Shown: positions 5,152 to 11,553 of the stretch, piece after piece | How positions within the stretch are numbered: position 1 is the stretch's first letter | Layout of the letters: every line of letters starts with the position of its first letter | Origin: JBOHSA01 sp050732995 | GTDB lineage: Bacteria; Gemmatimonadota; Gemmatimonadetes; Gemmatimonadales; GWC2-71-9 | Direction: 5' to 3' | Length of the DNA stretch: 11,553 nt | Assembly: GCA_050732995.1 (NCBI GenBank) | Contig: JBOHSA010000163.1 | Span: 1 to 11,553, forward strand | Made by a program: the position numbers and the translations under genes | Notes under the pieces: model-generated | What the model was told of the DNA's origin: nothing | The model's input: the letters and a program-made list of their open reading frames with translations, nothing else | Database searches by the model: none

Positions 5152-7512
5152 CTAGGGCGTCGGCGGGTCGGGACGCCAGCGCTCTTGCTTCACCTCGGCG
5201 AGGACCGATTCCAGCGGGTTCAGCTCGAGCCGCACGGGCGCCGCGGGGACCAGGAGCTTCGCGTCGGTGACCGGCGCGCGCACGTTGACCCGCACCATCG
5301 TCTTGCCGCTATCCGCGAAGTGGATCACGAGCGGCACCGGCATGATGAAGTTCGCGGGCACCTCGTCCGGGCGCACGCGCACCCGTAGCAGGTAGCCATT
5401 GCCGGCCGCCGGCTCGACGTGCCACGAGAGGGTGAAGGTGGGAACGACGGTGCCGTAGACCCACTGGTCGAAGAACCAGCCCATCGGGAGCCCCATGTGC
5501 CGTTCGACGACCCGCTGGAAATCCTGGGTGGAGGCCCGGCGGCCGCGATGGCTCTGGTAGAAGTCCTGCATCATCGCGGTGAAGGCGTCCTCTTTCATAG
5601 TGCGGAGATCGAGCATCAGGTTGCGGAGCATGTGCAGCACCCACGCCCCTTTGCGATACACGATGAGGGGGTAATGCTCGGGGTCGGTTTCCAGGGCGCG
5701 GTACCCCAGCCCGACCGGCGGCGCGTCGTTCCGCTCCGCGCGAATCGCGCCGCGCCATTCCTTGAGCTGCTTGAAGTACTTGTCGTTGTCCCGCAGGATC
5801 TGCTGCATGTACCACAGACCGGCGAACATGGCGAAGCCTTCCGCCAGCCAGGCGTCCCGATCGGCCGCGGGCTCGACGCCGATCCCCCACCACTGATGCG
5901 CCATTTCGTGGGCCCGAAAGATCTCCTCCCACCCTTTCTCCTCGGTGGATTGGAAGGTCCACCACGACAGGTGGATGAGCCCCGGGAAGGCCTGGCCGTG
6001 GAAGTACGGGATCTCGGTAGCGTAGTACCGCTGGAACATCGGGGGGCCGAACACCCGCGTGAAGAACGCGAGGCTGTTCGCAACGTCCCCACCGACTTGT
6101 TCCTGCGGGTCCTGCTGCCGGAGGAACAGGTTGTCCAGGTAGCGGTGCGCGTCCTTGTTCATGTGCACCGTCACGGGCGGGATCCGCGGGTCGGTGATCT
6201 CGAACTCGTCGAACTCGCCGATGTTGAACGACGCCACCTGCGTGGGCGCCTCCGTCACCCACCGGGTCGTCAGCACCGACTGCTCAACCCGGGACTCGGC
6301 GAGCCGACCGATGCTGGCGAACCGATACTTGCTCGGCGTGTGGAAGATCAGCTCCATGTCGGCGGCCTGCCACGACCCGTACCGGGGGAACCACGTGCCG
6401 GTCGACTTGATGAAGAGCCACCGGTCCAGCGCCGGGGGCAGCAGACTGCGGATCGGATCCGCGCGGGAGGGAAGAAACTGCTCCATGAGCGAGCCCCAGG
6501 CGATGAGGTCGCCGTGGTAGGTGACGCGGATCGATCGGGTGTCGCCGCGGCGCAGGGGCGCCTCGAGCCGGACCCAGAGCTCCGGGCTCCGTTTGGTCCG
6601 GAAAAACGCCGCCGACGCCGTTCCGTCGATCACCGAATCGACCTCGAGCTCCGAAAACAGGACGAACCGGGCCCACTGCAGGCTGTCCCGCTTCGCGGTC
6701 ACCCGGATGGTCGCCGTGGCGGAGAAGTCGAAGTTGTCCGCGATCGTCGCCTCAATCCGGTAGCTCTCGAGCCGGAGCGGTTCCGGACGCTCGTCGACCG
6801 CGGACACGCTGTCCCGGAGATCGGCGGCGCGCTGGAATTGTGTGACGGTCTGGACCCGTTGCCCGACCAGCTTGCCGCGCCGCAAGAGCGCGATCTCTTC
6901 AACCTCGTGGGGGTCCACTTTGAACAGGAGGTCCTCCCCGCGCTGCCGCTTGACGTAGGCGGCGAAGAAGCCGTTCGCGTCCCGGTTCAACAGGGCGGTC
7001 ATGAGCGAGGCGTCGACCCGGCGCTCCCGTCCCTCAACGAGGAAGTCCAACGCGTCGCCGACCCGGCCTGCCACCTCGCGCGCCACCTGGCCCGCACCGA
7101 AGGTGACACGGCGCTCGAGCTCCGCCAGCGTGGAATCGGCGAACACGAACACCGCGGCGGTGATCGGGGCGACAAGCGCGGAATCGCGGAGTGCGCGCCA
7201 GATGCTGGCGCGCTCCATGGGCAGCGGCGGTGTGAACGACACGGAACCCTGTCCCACGAACGCCGCGCCGACCGTGCGGCCGGCCACCGGCGTCAGCAGG
7301 TAAAGCGTCCCCTTGTGCAGCGTGAACTCGGCCACGTCGCGCCGCAACACGATCTCGCGCACGGTCGCGACCCGATCGGCCCGGGGGGCCAGCTTTCGGA
7401 GCTCCTCGTACACCTGCTCATAGCCCGCCTGGGGCGGGGGGCGGGGAACGGCGACAGCGCTCGCGGCGCGCGCGAGGCAGGCGACGCCGAGACCGACCCA
7501 GTACGAAGTCAT
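5152..7512 (-). CDS. Exported M1-like gluzincin metallopeptidase
   Basis: This 786-residue protein starts at ATG 7512 with GGAGG four bases before it, and with a signal peptide (MTSYWVGLGVACLARAASA). Residues to about 240 form an N-terminal region I do not recognise. M1-type domains follow. The zinc motif is HEMAH at 535-539 with Glu558 eighteen residues after the second His, the HExxHx18E pattern of gluzincins. Tyr619 in YRKGAWVLHMLRN matches the M1 transition-state tyrosine. The GxMEN motif that anchors a free N-terminus in aminopeptidases is missing; at that place stands GQAFPGLI (506-513). The protein may therefore be an exported or periplasmic peptidase with other end-specificity. A nine-residue-longer start (7539) would lack the Shine-Dalgarno. 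It lies upstream of pntAB on the same strand, with no obvious functional link. Confidence 0.88.
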   Translation of the reverse strand: MTSYWVGLGVACLARAASAVAVPRPPPQAGYEQVYEELRKLAPRADRVATVREIVLRRDVAEFTLHKGTLYLLTPVAGRTVGAAFVGQGSVSFTPPLPMERASIWRALRDSALVAPITAAVFVFADSTLAELERRVTFGAGQVAREVAGRVGDALDFLVEGRERRVDASLMTALLNRDANGFFAAYVKRQRGEDLLFKVDPHEVEEIALLRRGKLVGQRVQTVTQFQRAADLRDSVSAVDERPEPLRLESYRIEATIADNFDFSATATIRVTAKRDSLQWARFVLFSELEVDSVIDGTASAAFFRTKRSPELWVRLEAPLRRGDTRSIRVTYHGDLIAWGSLMEQFLPSRADPIRSLLPPALDRWLFIKSTGTWFPRYGSWQAADMELIFHTPSKYRFASIGRLAESRVEQSVLTTRWVTEAPTQVASFNIGEFDEFEITDPRIPPVTVHMNKDAHRYLDNLFLRQQDPQEQVGGDVANSLAFFTRVFGPPMFQRYYATEIPYFHGQAFPGLIHLSWWTFQSTEEKGWEEIFRAHEMAHQWWGIGVEPAADRDAWLAEGFAMFAGLWYMQQILRDNDKYFKQLKEWRGAIRAERNDAPPVGLGYRALETDPEHYPLIVYRKGAWVLHMLRNLMLDLRTMKEDAFTAMMQDFYQSHRGRRASTQDFQRVVERHMGLPMGWFFDQWVYGTVVPTFTLSWHVEPAAGNGYLLRVRVRPDEVPANFIMPVPLVIHFADSGKTMVRVNVRAPVTDAKLLVPAAPVRLELNPLESVLAEVKQERWRPDPPTP

Positions 7513-7587
7513 GCGCCCTCCGGCGACAAGCGGCAGCACTCGGCTGAGGCTCGGGCGCGGGCCTGAAAAGCCGACCTACCGCGAGAG

Positions 7588-7615
7588 ACAATAACGCGTC
7601 CGCGGGCGGGGGCAA
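7588..7615 (-). promoter_or_regulatory. Possible promoter of the M1 peptidase gene
   Basis: On the minus strand TTGCCC (7615-7610) and TATTGT (7593-7588) are separated by 16 bp, about 75 bp before the peptidase start. The boxes are imperfect and the call rests only on consensus-like spacing in an otherwise very GC-rich stretch. Confidence 0.3.
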
Positions 7616-7628
7616 CCCATCACTACTT

Positions 7629-7663
7629 CCCCCCCCCATACCCTCCCCCTCACGCCGCCCCCC
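7629..7663 (-). other. G-run cluster, possible G-quadruplex
   Basis: Read on the minus strand there are runs of 6, 5, 3 and 9 Gs within 35 bases, separated by 8, 1 and 3 bases. The cluster begins inside the last codons of the short ChrB-like gene and continues past its stop, so it would lie at the 3' end of that mRNA. A long homopolymer may also be miscounted in sequencing. Confidence 0.5.
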
Positions 7664-8111
7664 GTTGCGGGTTCCAGGAGTGCGCCTCCGACTTCGCGTA
7701 CCGAGCCCAGGCGTACAACGCGTCGTACACCACGAACCCGTGACGCAGCATCACGCGGTCGTCCCGGAAGAGCTGCGAGAGACCGAGTGAGACCGCCAAC
7801 AGTCCCGCGCATTGCGGCGCGAGGTCGAGCCGCGCCGTGTCGGCCCCGCGGACGATCACGGCGAGCTCCGCCAGCGCGGGGTCCCCCAGCTGATACTTCG
7901 CGAGGAAAGCGTCGAAGCTGCAGCGCGGGCCATCGTGGCTCAGCTCCACCCCGTCGACGTCGAACGGGGTCGCGCCGAGCGCCTGGGCCTGGTCGCGCAC
8001 CTGGGCGGGCGGCACGAAGTGAAACACCGCCTCCGGGTCCACAAACCGGATAATCAGCCAGGGGCAAGCGACCCGATCGATCTTCGGCCGTTCCCGCGTG
8101 ATCCAGTCCAT
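7650..8111 (-). CDS. Stand-alone ChrB C-terminal-domain protein (chromate resistance)
   Basis: This 153-residue protein has ATG at 8111, with GGAGG six bases upstream. Its segment KIDRVACPWLIIRFVDPEAVFHFV is the start of the chromate-resistance exported-protein domain, which forms the C-terminal half of ChrB. Here it stands alone without the N-terminal regulator half. Compare DRIASAWLIRRFIDPAAAFKFV in the neighbouring full-length ChrB, with which it shares the order DR-A-WLI-RF-DP-A. Other conserved points are FDVDGVELSHDGPRCSFDAFL and a C-terminal YDALYAWAR. The exact biochemical role of this domain is not settled. The gene is divergent from chrB, with 64 bp between the starts, so the pair probably shares control. 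A shadow frame starting at 8115 overlaps it. Confidence 0.85.
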   Translation of the reverse strand: MDWITRERPKIDRVACPWLIIRFVDPEAVFHFVPPAQVRDQAQALGATPFDVDGVELSHDGPRCSFDAFLAKYQLGDPALAELAVIVRGADTARLDLAPQCAGLLAVSLGLSQLFRDDRVMLRHGFVVYDALYAWARYAKSEAHSWNPQRGAA

Positions 8112-8123
8112 GCATGGCCTCCC

Positions 8124-8151
8124 TTGACCCTTATAATTTGGATGATACAAT
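8124..8151 (+). promoter_or_regulatory. Likely promoter of chrB
   Basis: TTGACC (8124-8129) and TACAAT (8146-8151) are separated by 16 bp in an AT-rich pocket that stands out from the GC-rich surroundings. Transcription would begin near 8158, about 18 nt before the GTG start of chrB. The -10 box lies inside the central part of the dyad at 8138-8163. Confidence 0.6.
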
Positions 8152-8163
8152 TGAGCTATCCAA
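8138..8163. promoter_or_regulatory. 26-bp dyad, candidate ChrB operator
   Basis: The sequence has the form TTGGAT-N4-CAATTG-N4-ATCCAA. The outer 6-bp arms are exact inverted repeats and the inner CAATTG is a palindrome sharing the same centre (between 8150 and 8151), so 18 of 26 positions are symmetric. It covers the -10 box of the chrB promoter and lies between the two divergent starts. That is the place expected for a repressor site. ChrB is known as a chromate-responsive regulator in other bacteria. Confidence 0.6.
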
Positions 8164-8175
8164 TATGATTCATCT

Positions 8176-9141
8176 GTGATACCTCAGCAAGCACCGGCGG
8201 CAGCCCCCCGGCCGCGCGCGGACTCGCCGGCCGCTCGCTGGCTCCTGCTCATCCACCAGATCCCGCCCAAACCCGACTATTTCCGGGTCAAGGTTCGCCG
8301 CCGCCTCCAGCGCCTCGGCGCCGTCGCCCTGAAGAACTCCGTCTACGTGCTCCCCAAGACCGACGCCGCGCTGGAGGACTTTCAGTGGCTGTCGCGGGAG
8401 ATCGTCGCGGACGGCGGGGAAGCGACGGTGTGCGAGGCCGCCTTCATCCAGGGAATCACCAATGACGAGCTCGTCGCGCTGTTCCACGCCGAGCGGGAGG
8501 CCGAGTACCAGGAGATCGCCGCGGCGGCTCAGGGATTGCGCAGCGCGCCGGAGCCACCGGCCGACGTGGAAGTGGCTCGGCTCCGGCGCCGCCTGGACGA
8601 CGTGGCGGCCGTCGATTTCTTCGACGCGCCGGCCCGCGCCGCGGCCGAGGCGGCGATCGCCGCGCTCCAGGCCGGCCCGGAGCGCGCGGAGCCGGCAACG
8701 GGATCGGAGGTGGGGCGCGGCCGCACCTGGGTCACCCGCCGCGGGGTGCACGTGGACCGGATCGCCAGCGCCTGGCTCATCCGGCGGTTCATCGATCCGG
8801 CCGCGGCCTTCAAATTCGTCGAGCCGAAGGGCTACCGGCCGGAACCGGGCGAGCTGCGCTTCGACATGTTCGAAGCGGAGTTCACGCACGAGGCCGAGCG
8901 CTGCACGTTCGAGACGCTGCTCGCGCGCCTCGGCCCGCCGGACCGCGCCCTGCGCGCCATCGGCGAGATGGTCCACGACATCGATTGCAAGGACGAGCGC
9001 TACGGGCGGGAGGAGACGCCGGGTTTCGCCGCCCTGGTGCGCGGGATCACCCTCGCCTCGGACGATGACGCCGACCGGCTCGAGCGCGGCGCGCCGATCC
9101 TCGACCACCTGTACACGCACTTCCAGAAGTCGCGCGGGTGA
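8176..9141 (+). CDS. chrB: ChrB, chromate-responsive regulator/resistance protein
   Basis: This is a 321-residue two-domain protein of normal ChrB length. Residues 20-115 are the N-terminal domain (WLLLIHQIPPKPDYFRVKVRR, then LKNSVYVLP), a conserved region tied to DNA binding and regulation. Residues 116-182 are a charged, Ala-rich linker. Residues 183-318 are the C-terminal chromate-resistance domain (VHVDRIASAWLIRRFIDP, FDMFEAEFTHEAERCTFETLL, IDCKDERYG). The start is GTG at 8176, the only in-frame start before the conserved domain, with no clear Shine-Dalgarno. The stop overlaps the following gene remnant as GTGA. It usually neighbours the chromate exporter gene chrA, which is absent here. 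The divergent short gene repeats its C-terminal domain. Confidence 0.92.
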   Translation: MIPQQAPAAAPRPRADSPAARWLLLIHQIPPKPDYFRVKVRRRLQRLGAVALKNSVYVLPKTDAALEDFQWLSREIVADGGEATVCEAAFIQGITNDELVALFHAEREAEYQEIAAAAQGLRSAPEPPADVEVARLRRRLDDVAAVDFFDAPARAAAEAAIAALQAGPERAEPATGSEVGRGRTWVTRRGVHVDRIASAWLIRRFIDPAAAFKFVEPKGYRPEPGELRFDMFEAEFTHEAERCTFETLLARLGPPDRALRAIGEMVHDIDCKDERYGREETPGFAALVRGITLASDDDADRLERGAPILDHLYTHFQKSRG

Positions 9142-9392
9142 GCCATCTGGAGCAGTGCGCGACGCTCGGCGAGCTGCACCACGCGCTCGCAGCGGGTCTC
9201 GTGACCCGGGGCAGCGTGCACGCAGAGCTCCACGAGATCGTGGCCGGCCGGAAGCCGGGGCGCCGCTCCGCCGATGACATCGTCGTGTTCGACAGCACCG
9301 GCACCGCGTTGCAGGCCGTCGCCGCGGCCGCGGCGGTGTACGAGCGGGCGACCGCTCAGGGACACGGGCTGGCGGTGCATCTGGGGGAATGA
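9138..9392 (+). pseudogene. Ornithine cyclodeaminase/mu-crystallin family, C-terminal remnant
   Basis: The 84 codons from GTG 9138 encode LEQCATLGELHHAL, HAELHEIVAGRKPGRR and DDIVVFDSTGTALQAVAAAAAVYERA. These are the last quarter of an ornithine cyclodeaminase-family protein, normally about 310-330 residues. The N-terminal catalytic part and the nucleotide-binding glycine motif are absent, because homology begins abruptly at the chrB stop. The reading frame itself is undamaged and ends at a natural position (TGA 9390-9392). It could be translated by coupling to chrB through the GTGA overlap, but it cannot be a working enzyme. It looks like the survivor of a deletion or recombination that joined it to chrB. 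Confidence 0.75.
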
Positions 9393-9501
9393 TGGAAGGA
9401 CGCTGCGCGCCTTCCTCATGATCGCCGCTCTCCTGACCATCACCCCCGGGGCCGACATGGCCTTGGTGACGCGACACGCCCTGGCGCTCGCGCGGCGGTG
9501 A
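9389..9501 (+). pseudogene. LysE/RhtB-family exporter, frameshifted N-terminal remnant
   Basis: ATG 9389 overlaps the stop of the ornithine cyclodeaminase remnant as ATGA, the usual mark of coupled genes. It gives MMEG and then loses frame. In another frame the sequence continues LRAFLMIAALLTITPGADMALVTRHALALARR, which is the unmistakable first helix of LysE-family amino-acid exporters (the TPGPD-like motif is TPGAD). The frame ends at TGA 9499-9501 after about 33 codons of a protein that normally has about 205 residues. The gene is both frameshifted near 9400 and truncated. With its neighbour it is a leftover of a former cyclodeaminase-exporter pair. Confidence 0.75.
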
Positions 9502-9506
9502 GCACC

Positions 9507-9533
9507 GGGGTGGGGGGAGGTGGGGGGGGGGGG
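9507..9533 (+). other. G-run cluster, possible G-quadruplex between convergent genes
   Basis: Runs of 4, 6, 2 and 12 Gs are separated by single bases. The cluster lies just after the stop of the LysE remnant and before the convergent end of the nucleotidyltransferase gene. No classical hairpin-plus-T terminator is seen there. It mirrors the G-run cluster at 7629-7663 on the other side of the chromate locus. The 12-base homopolymer may be an assembly weak point. Confidence 0.5.
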
Positions 9534-9551
9534 TTGAGAAGGGAAGCCGGT

Positions 9552-10766
9552 CTATTCCGGCCGGCGGATGCGCACGAGCAGGCGGTCGCCCGTGCCCGCC
9601 AGCAGGGTCAGGCGAACCAGGTGGGAGCCCGGGGGCAGCACGAACTCTAGCCGGTCGCGATCGCCCACGACCGCGCCCGGCAGTACGGCGGCCGAGTCCG
9701 GCGTCGCGGTAAACGCGTCCCAGTTGTGCGGAGCGCCGTCCACCGACACGGCCACGACGAACCGCCCGGTGTCGGTCCGCTCGGGCGGCATCAGCAGGCG
9801 GAACTCGAACCGGGTCGGTGCGCTACCGTCCAGCCGAACGGCGATCGAGTCGTTCCGGGTCACGACCCACCAGCGCTGCGGGCCGGTGGGCAGGGTGAGC
9901 GCGACCGCGGGGGCGTCGAGCGGCACGACGTTTTCCCAATCGATGCTGGCCGGCCCGACCCGCGTGCTCGCGAACCACCCGCCCACCGCGAGCACGAGCG
10001 CCACGAGCGCGGCCGCGGCCCAGCGTGTCCGCTTCCAGTACACCGCCCGGCGCCACCGGCCCCGCCAAATCGCCGGCCAGACTTGGCTGCGCGCCTCCTC
10101 CAGATCATGAGGGAAGTCCACCTCGGTCCAGGGCAGCCCGGCGACGTTCACGCCATAGATCGGCGTGATCTTGCATACCGCGCGCGTCGCTTCGATCACC
10201 CAGGCTCGCTCATTGCCCTGCTGCACCAGCTGGTCCGCCACTCCGAGGATGGCCTTGGCCCCCTCGGGATCGAACTTGAGGAGCCCCAGACTCTCGCCAC
10301 GGGCCGACGCGGGCGGGAGGTCCTTGCCCAAGTCCACTACCCTCCGTCCACGGATCGCCACCTTGGTCTGTTCCCGGCCGCGGGAGGAGGTGGAATCGTA
10401 GGCGAGGACGCTGCCGGGCTCCTCCAGGAGCCGGGACAGGATCTCGGGGTCGAAGAAGAGATCCGAGTTCAGGAGCACGAAGGAGTCTTGCACCCACTCC
10501 CGGGCCAGCCAGAGCGAATACAGGCTGTTGGTCCGCTCGTAGTCCGCGTTGAGGATGTATTCGACCCGTTGACCCACGACGTCGCGGATCGCCTCATGCC
10601 GGTAGCCGACCACCATCAGGACCGGCCCGACGCCGTGATCGGACAACGCCTCGAGCTGATGCAGAATGAGCGGCCGGCCGCCGATCTCGACCAAGCACTT
10701 AGGCTTGCCGCCGGTGAGCTTTTCGAGCCGGCTGCCCACGCCGCCGGCCAGGATGACGGTCTGCAT
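9552..10766 (-). CDS. LicC-like nucleotidyltransferase fused to a membrane-anchored β-domain
   Basis: This is a 404-residue protein. Residues 1-235 are a nucleotidyltransferase of the sugar/phosphocholine cytidylyltransferase type: VILAGGVGSRLEKLTGGKPKCL holds the NTP-binding loop and catalytic lysine, LLNSDLFFD (98-106) has the metal-binding Asp, and TEVDFPHDLEEA (214-225) the second. Such enzymes make CDP- or NDP-activated alcohols or sugars, as LicC makes CDP-choline. After a basic stretch (RGRWRRAVYWKRTR), residues 249-266 form one transmembrane helix. Residues 267-404 are a β-rich domain I do not recognise, probably outside the membrane by the positive-inside rule. The fusion is unusual, because these transferases are normally soluble single-domain proteins of about 230-250 residues. 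The ATG at 10766 lies one base after the stop of the glycerophosphotransferase gene, so the two are probably an operon. Confidence 0.85.
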   Translation of the reverse strand: MQTVILAGGVGSRLEKLTGGKPKCLVEIGGRPLILHQLEALSDHGVGPVLMVVGYRHEAIRDVVGQRVEYILNADYERTNSLYSLWLAREWVQDSFVLLNSDLFFDPEILSRLLEEPGSVLAYDSTSSRGREQTKVAIRGRRVVDLGKDLPPASARGESLGLLKFDPEGAKAILGVADQLVQQGNERAWVIEATRAVCKITPIYGVNVAGLPWTEVDFPHDLEEARSQVWPAIWRGRWRRAVYWKRTRWAAAALVALVLAVGGWFASTRVGPASIDWENVVPLDAPAVALTLPTGPQRWWVVTRNDSIAVRLDGSAPTRFEFRLLMPPERTDTGRFVVAVSVDGAPHNWDAFTATPDSAAVLPGAVVGDRDRLEFVLPPGSHLVRLTLLAGTGDRLLVRIRRPE

Positions 10767-10767
10767 C

Positions 10768-11553
10768 CTAGGCGGCCCCGCTGCCGAGCCGGGACCGGAT
10801 CCACGAGACCGCGGCGTCGGTCGCCGTCCCGGGGTGGTAGAACAGGTCCCGGGCCATCGCCCGGCGGACCGCGCTGCCCTGCCGCGGGTGGGCGAGCGCC
10901 CAGCGCACCGCCTCCACCGCCTCGTCCGGCCAGCGGACCGTCACCCCGCCTTTCCGACCCCAGGTCTCGAGGTCCAGCGACCGCCCTTTCGCCCGCATGG
11001 CCTCGAGCAGCTCGGGCACGTCGAGGAACACCATCGGGCGGTCGAGCAGCGCGAACTCACTGGACACCGACGACGCATCGGTGATCAGGAGATCCGCGAC
11101 GAAGAGATAGGGGATCACGTCGTAGTCCCGCACGAGCCGGGTATGGCGGTCGAGCAGCGGGCGGAGTCGCGTGGGCCAGTTCACCGAGGCGTCCCGCGGG
11201 TGGTCGTGCAGCTTGATCAGCAGGTCGTAGCGGCGCGTCGCGCGCAGGCGGCGCAATACTTCCTCGCCCACCGTCTCGAGCGAGTTGCGCTTCTGGCCCG
11301 TCGGGGCGTAGAGCACGACCGGCCGGCGGCCGGAGAGGCCCAGGCGGTCGAGGATCACGCGCCGGTTCAACCTCCCGTTCACGAGCCGGTCCACTTTCGG
11401 GAAGCCGATCGGCACGCAGCGCGGGTCCCCCGCCCGGAGCAGCTGGCTGTCCTGAAACACCCGCTGCGTGTACGGACCCGGGATGAACAAGTGATCGTAG
11501 ACCAGGACGTCCCGCCGCGCGGCCATGTTGCGGAACGAGAGCCCGTGAAAGAT
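10768..11553 (-). CDS. CDP-glycerol glycerophosphotransferase-like protein, 5' end cut by window edge
   Basis: The visible 261 residues are open to the window edge. They begin IFHGLSFRN, like the HG motif of the TagF/TagB family, whose His is catalytic. They continue with YTQRVFQDSQLL, GFPKVDRLVNG, VVLYAPTGQKRNS, LLIKLHDHPR and the signature LLITDASSVSSEFALLDRPMVFLDVP, which matches the SD-SSV-FE nucleotide-binding region. Such enzymes transfer glycerol-phosphate or a related polyol-phosphate from a CDP donor onto a growing surface polymer at the cytoplasmic membrane face. The downstream nucleotidyltransferase could make the activated donor. In a probable diderm this would serve a capsule or decorated polysaccharide rather than wall teichoic acid. 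An internal Met (residue 10 of the visible part) is not the true start. Confidence 0.85.
   Translation of the reverse strand: MFHGLSFRNMAARRDVLVYDHLFIPGPYTQRVFQDSQLLRAGDPRCVPIGFPKVDRLVNGRLNRRVILDRLGLSGRRPVVLYAPTGQKRNSLETVGEEVLRRLRATRRYDLLIKLHDHPRDASVNWPTRLRPLLDRHTRLVRDYDVIPYLFVADLLITDASSVSSEFALLDRPMVFLDVPELLEAMRAKGRSLDLETWGRKGGVTVRWPDEAVEAVRWALAHPRQGSAVRRAMARDLFYHPGTATDAAVSWIRSRLGSGAA

Noticed and set aside
5419..7566. 715-residue plus-strand frame
   Set aside because: It lies opposite the M1 peptidase, whose motifs are unmistakable; its composition is that of an antisense shadow.
8165..8179. Four-codon leader peptide (MIHL) overlapping the chrB start
   Set aside because: It is too short, lacks a Shine-Dalgarno sequence and has no attenuator structure around it; probably chance.
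8170..9477. 435-residue minus-strand frame
   Set aside because: It is antisense to chrB and the cyclodeaminase remnant and has a low-complexity Arg/Pro-rich start.
9499..9501. TGA in the LysE remnant as a second selenocysteine codon
   Set aside because: What follows is a G-run translating to Gly/Trp-rich nonsense with no LysE similarity, and LysE has no cysteine expected there.
9726..11084. 452-residue plus-strand frame
   Set aside because: It lies opposite the nucleotidyltransferase and glycerophosphotransferase genes, has no recognisable domain, and ends in an Arg/Pro/Ser-rich shadow.
1..11553. tRNA, rRNA, CRISPR arrays, transposase genes or IS ends
   Set aside because: None was seen on either strand; the only repeat of note is the DinB pair, which lacks inverted ends or a transposase.

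Overview
The window is a GC-rich bacterial segment whose genes are tightly packed, many with 4-nt ATGA or GTGA overlaps. An outer-membrane β-barrel and several signal peptides point to a diderm. A Gemmatimonadota- or Acidobacteriota-like soil or sediment bacterium is a guess from general flavour only; no rRNA, tRNA or taxonomic marker is present. No gap between genes exceeds about 150 bases.

Left region (1-3387, all on the minus strand). A MerR-type promoter with a 19-bp spacer at about 3144-3174 reads into a five-gene metal operon: a MerR-family regulator, a MerC-like membrane protein with a CPAC motif, a MerT-like membrane protein with a Cys-Cys pair, an outer-membrane β-barrel, and a periplasmic MerP-like HMA protein. 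The last gene is the main discovery. Its reading frame is interrupted by a TGA at 897-899, exactly where the first cysteine of the metal-binding CxxC should be, giving GMD-U-AVC. A perfect 6-bp stem with a 5-nt, G-containing loop begins shortly after that TGA, as expected for a bacterial SECIS element. I read the gene as a selenoprotein of 169 residues; an ordinary ORF caller splits it into two unrelated-looking pieces. No merA or merB is in view. The operon lies between a DinB-family gene (cut by the window edge) and a truncated second copy of the start of that gene.

Middle region (3401-7512, minus strand). This holds pntB and pntAB, the two membrane-domain subunits of proton-translocating transhydrogenase, without pntAA next to them. 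Upstream lies an exported M1-like gluzincin metallopeptidase.

Right-middle region (7620-9540). This is a chromate-resistance-like locus. A short protein made only of the ChrB C-terminal domain diverges from a full-length two-domain ChrB, with a symmetric 26-bp dyad between them lying on the likely -10 box. No chrA is seen. After chrB come degraded remnants of an ornithine cyclodeaminase and a LysE-family exporter. Long G-runs, each on the sense strand just past the outermost gene, bound this locus on both sides.

Right end (9552-11553, minus strand). These are surface-glycan genes: a CDP-glycerol glycerophosphotransferase-like enzyme (cut by the window edge), followed one base later by a LicC-like nucleotidyltransferase unusually fused to a transmembrane helix and an extra β-rich domain.
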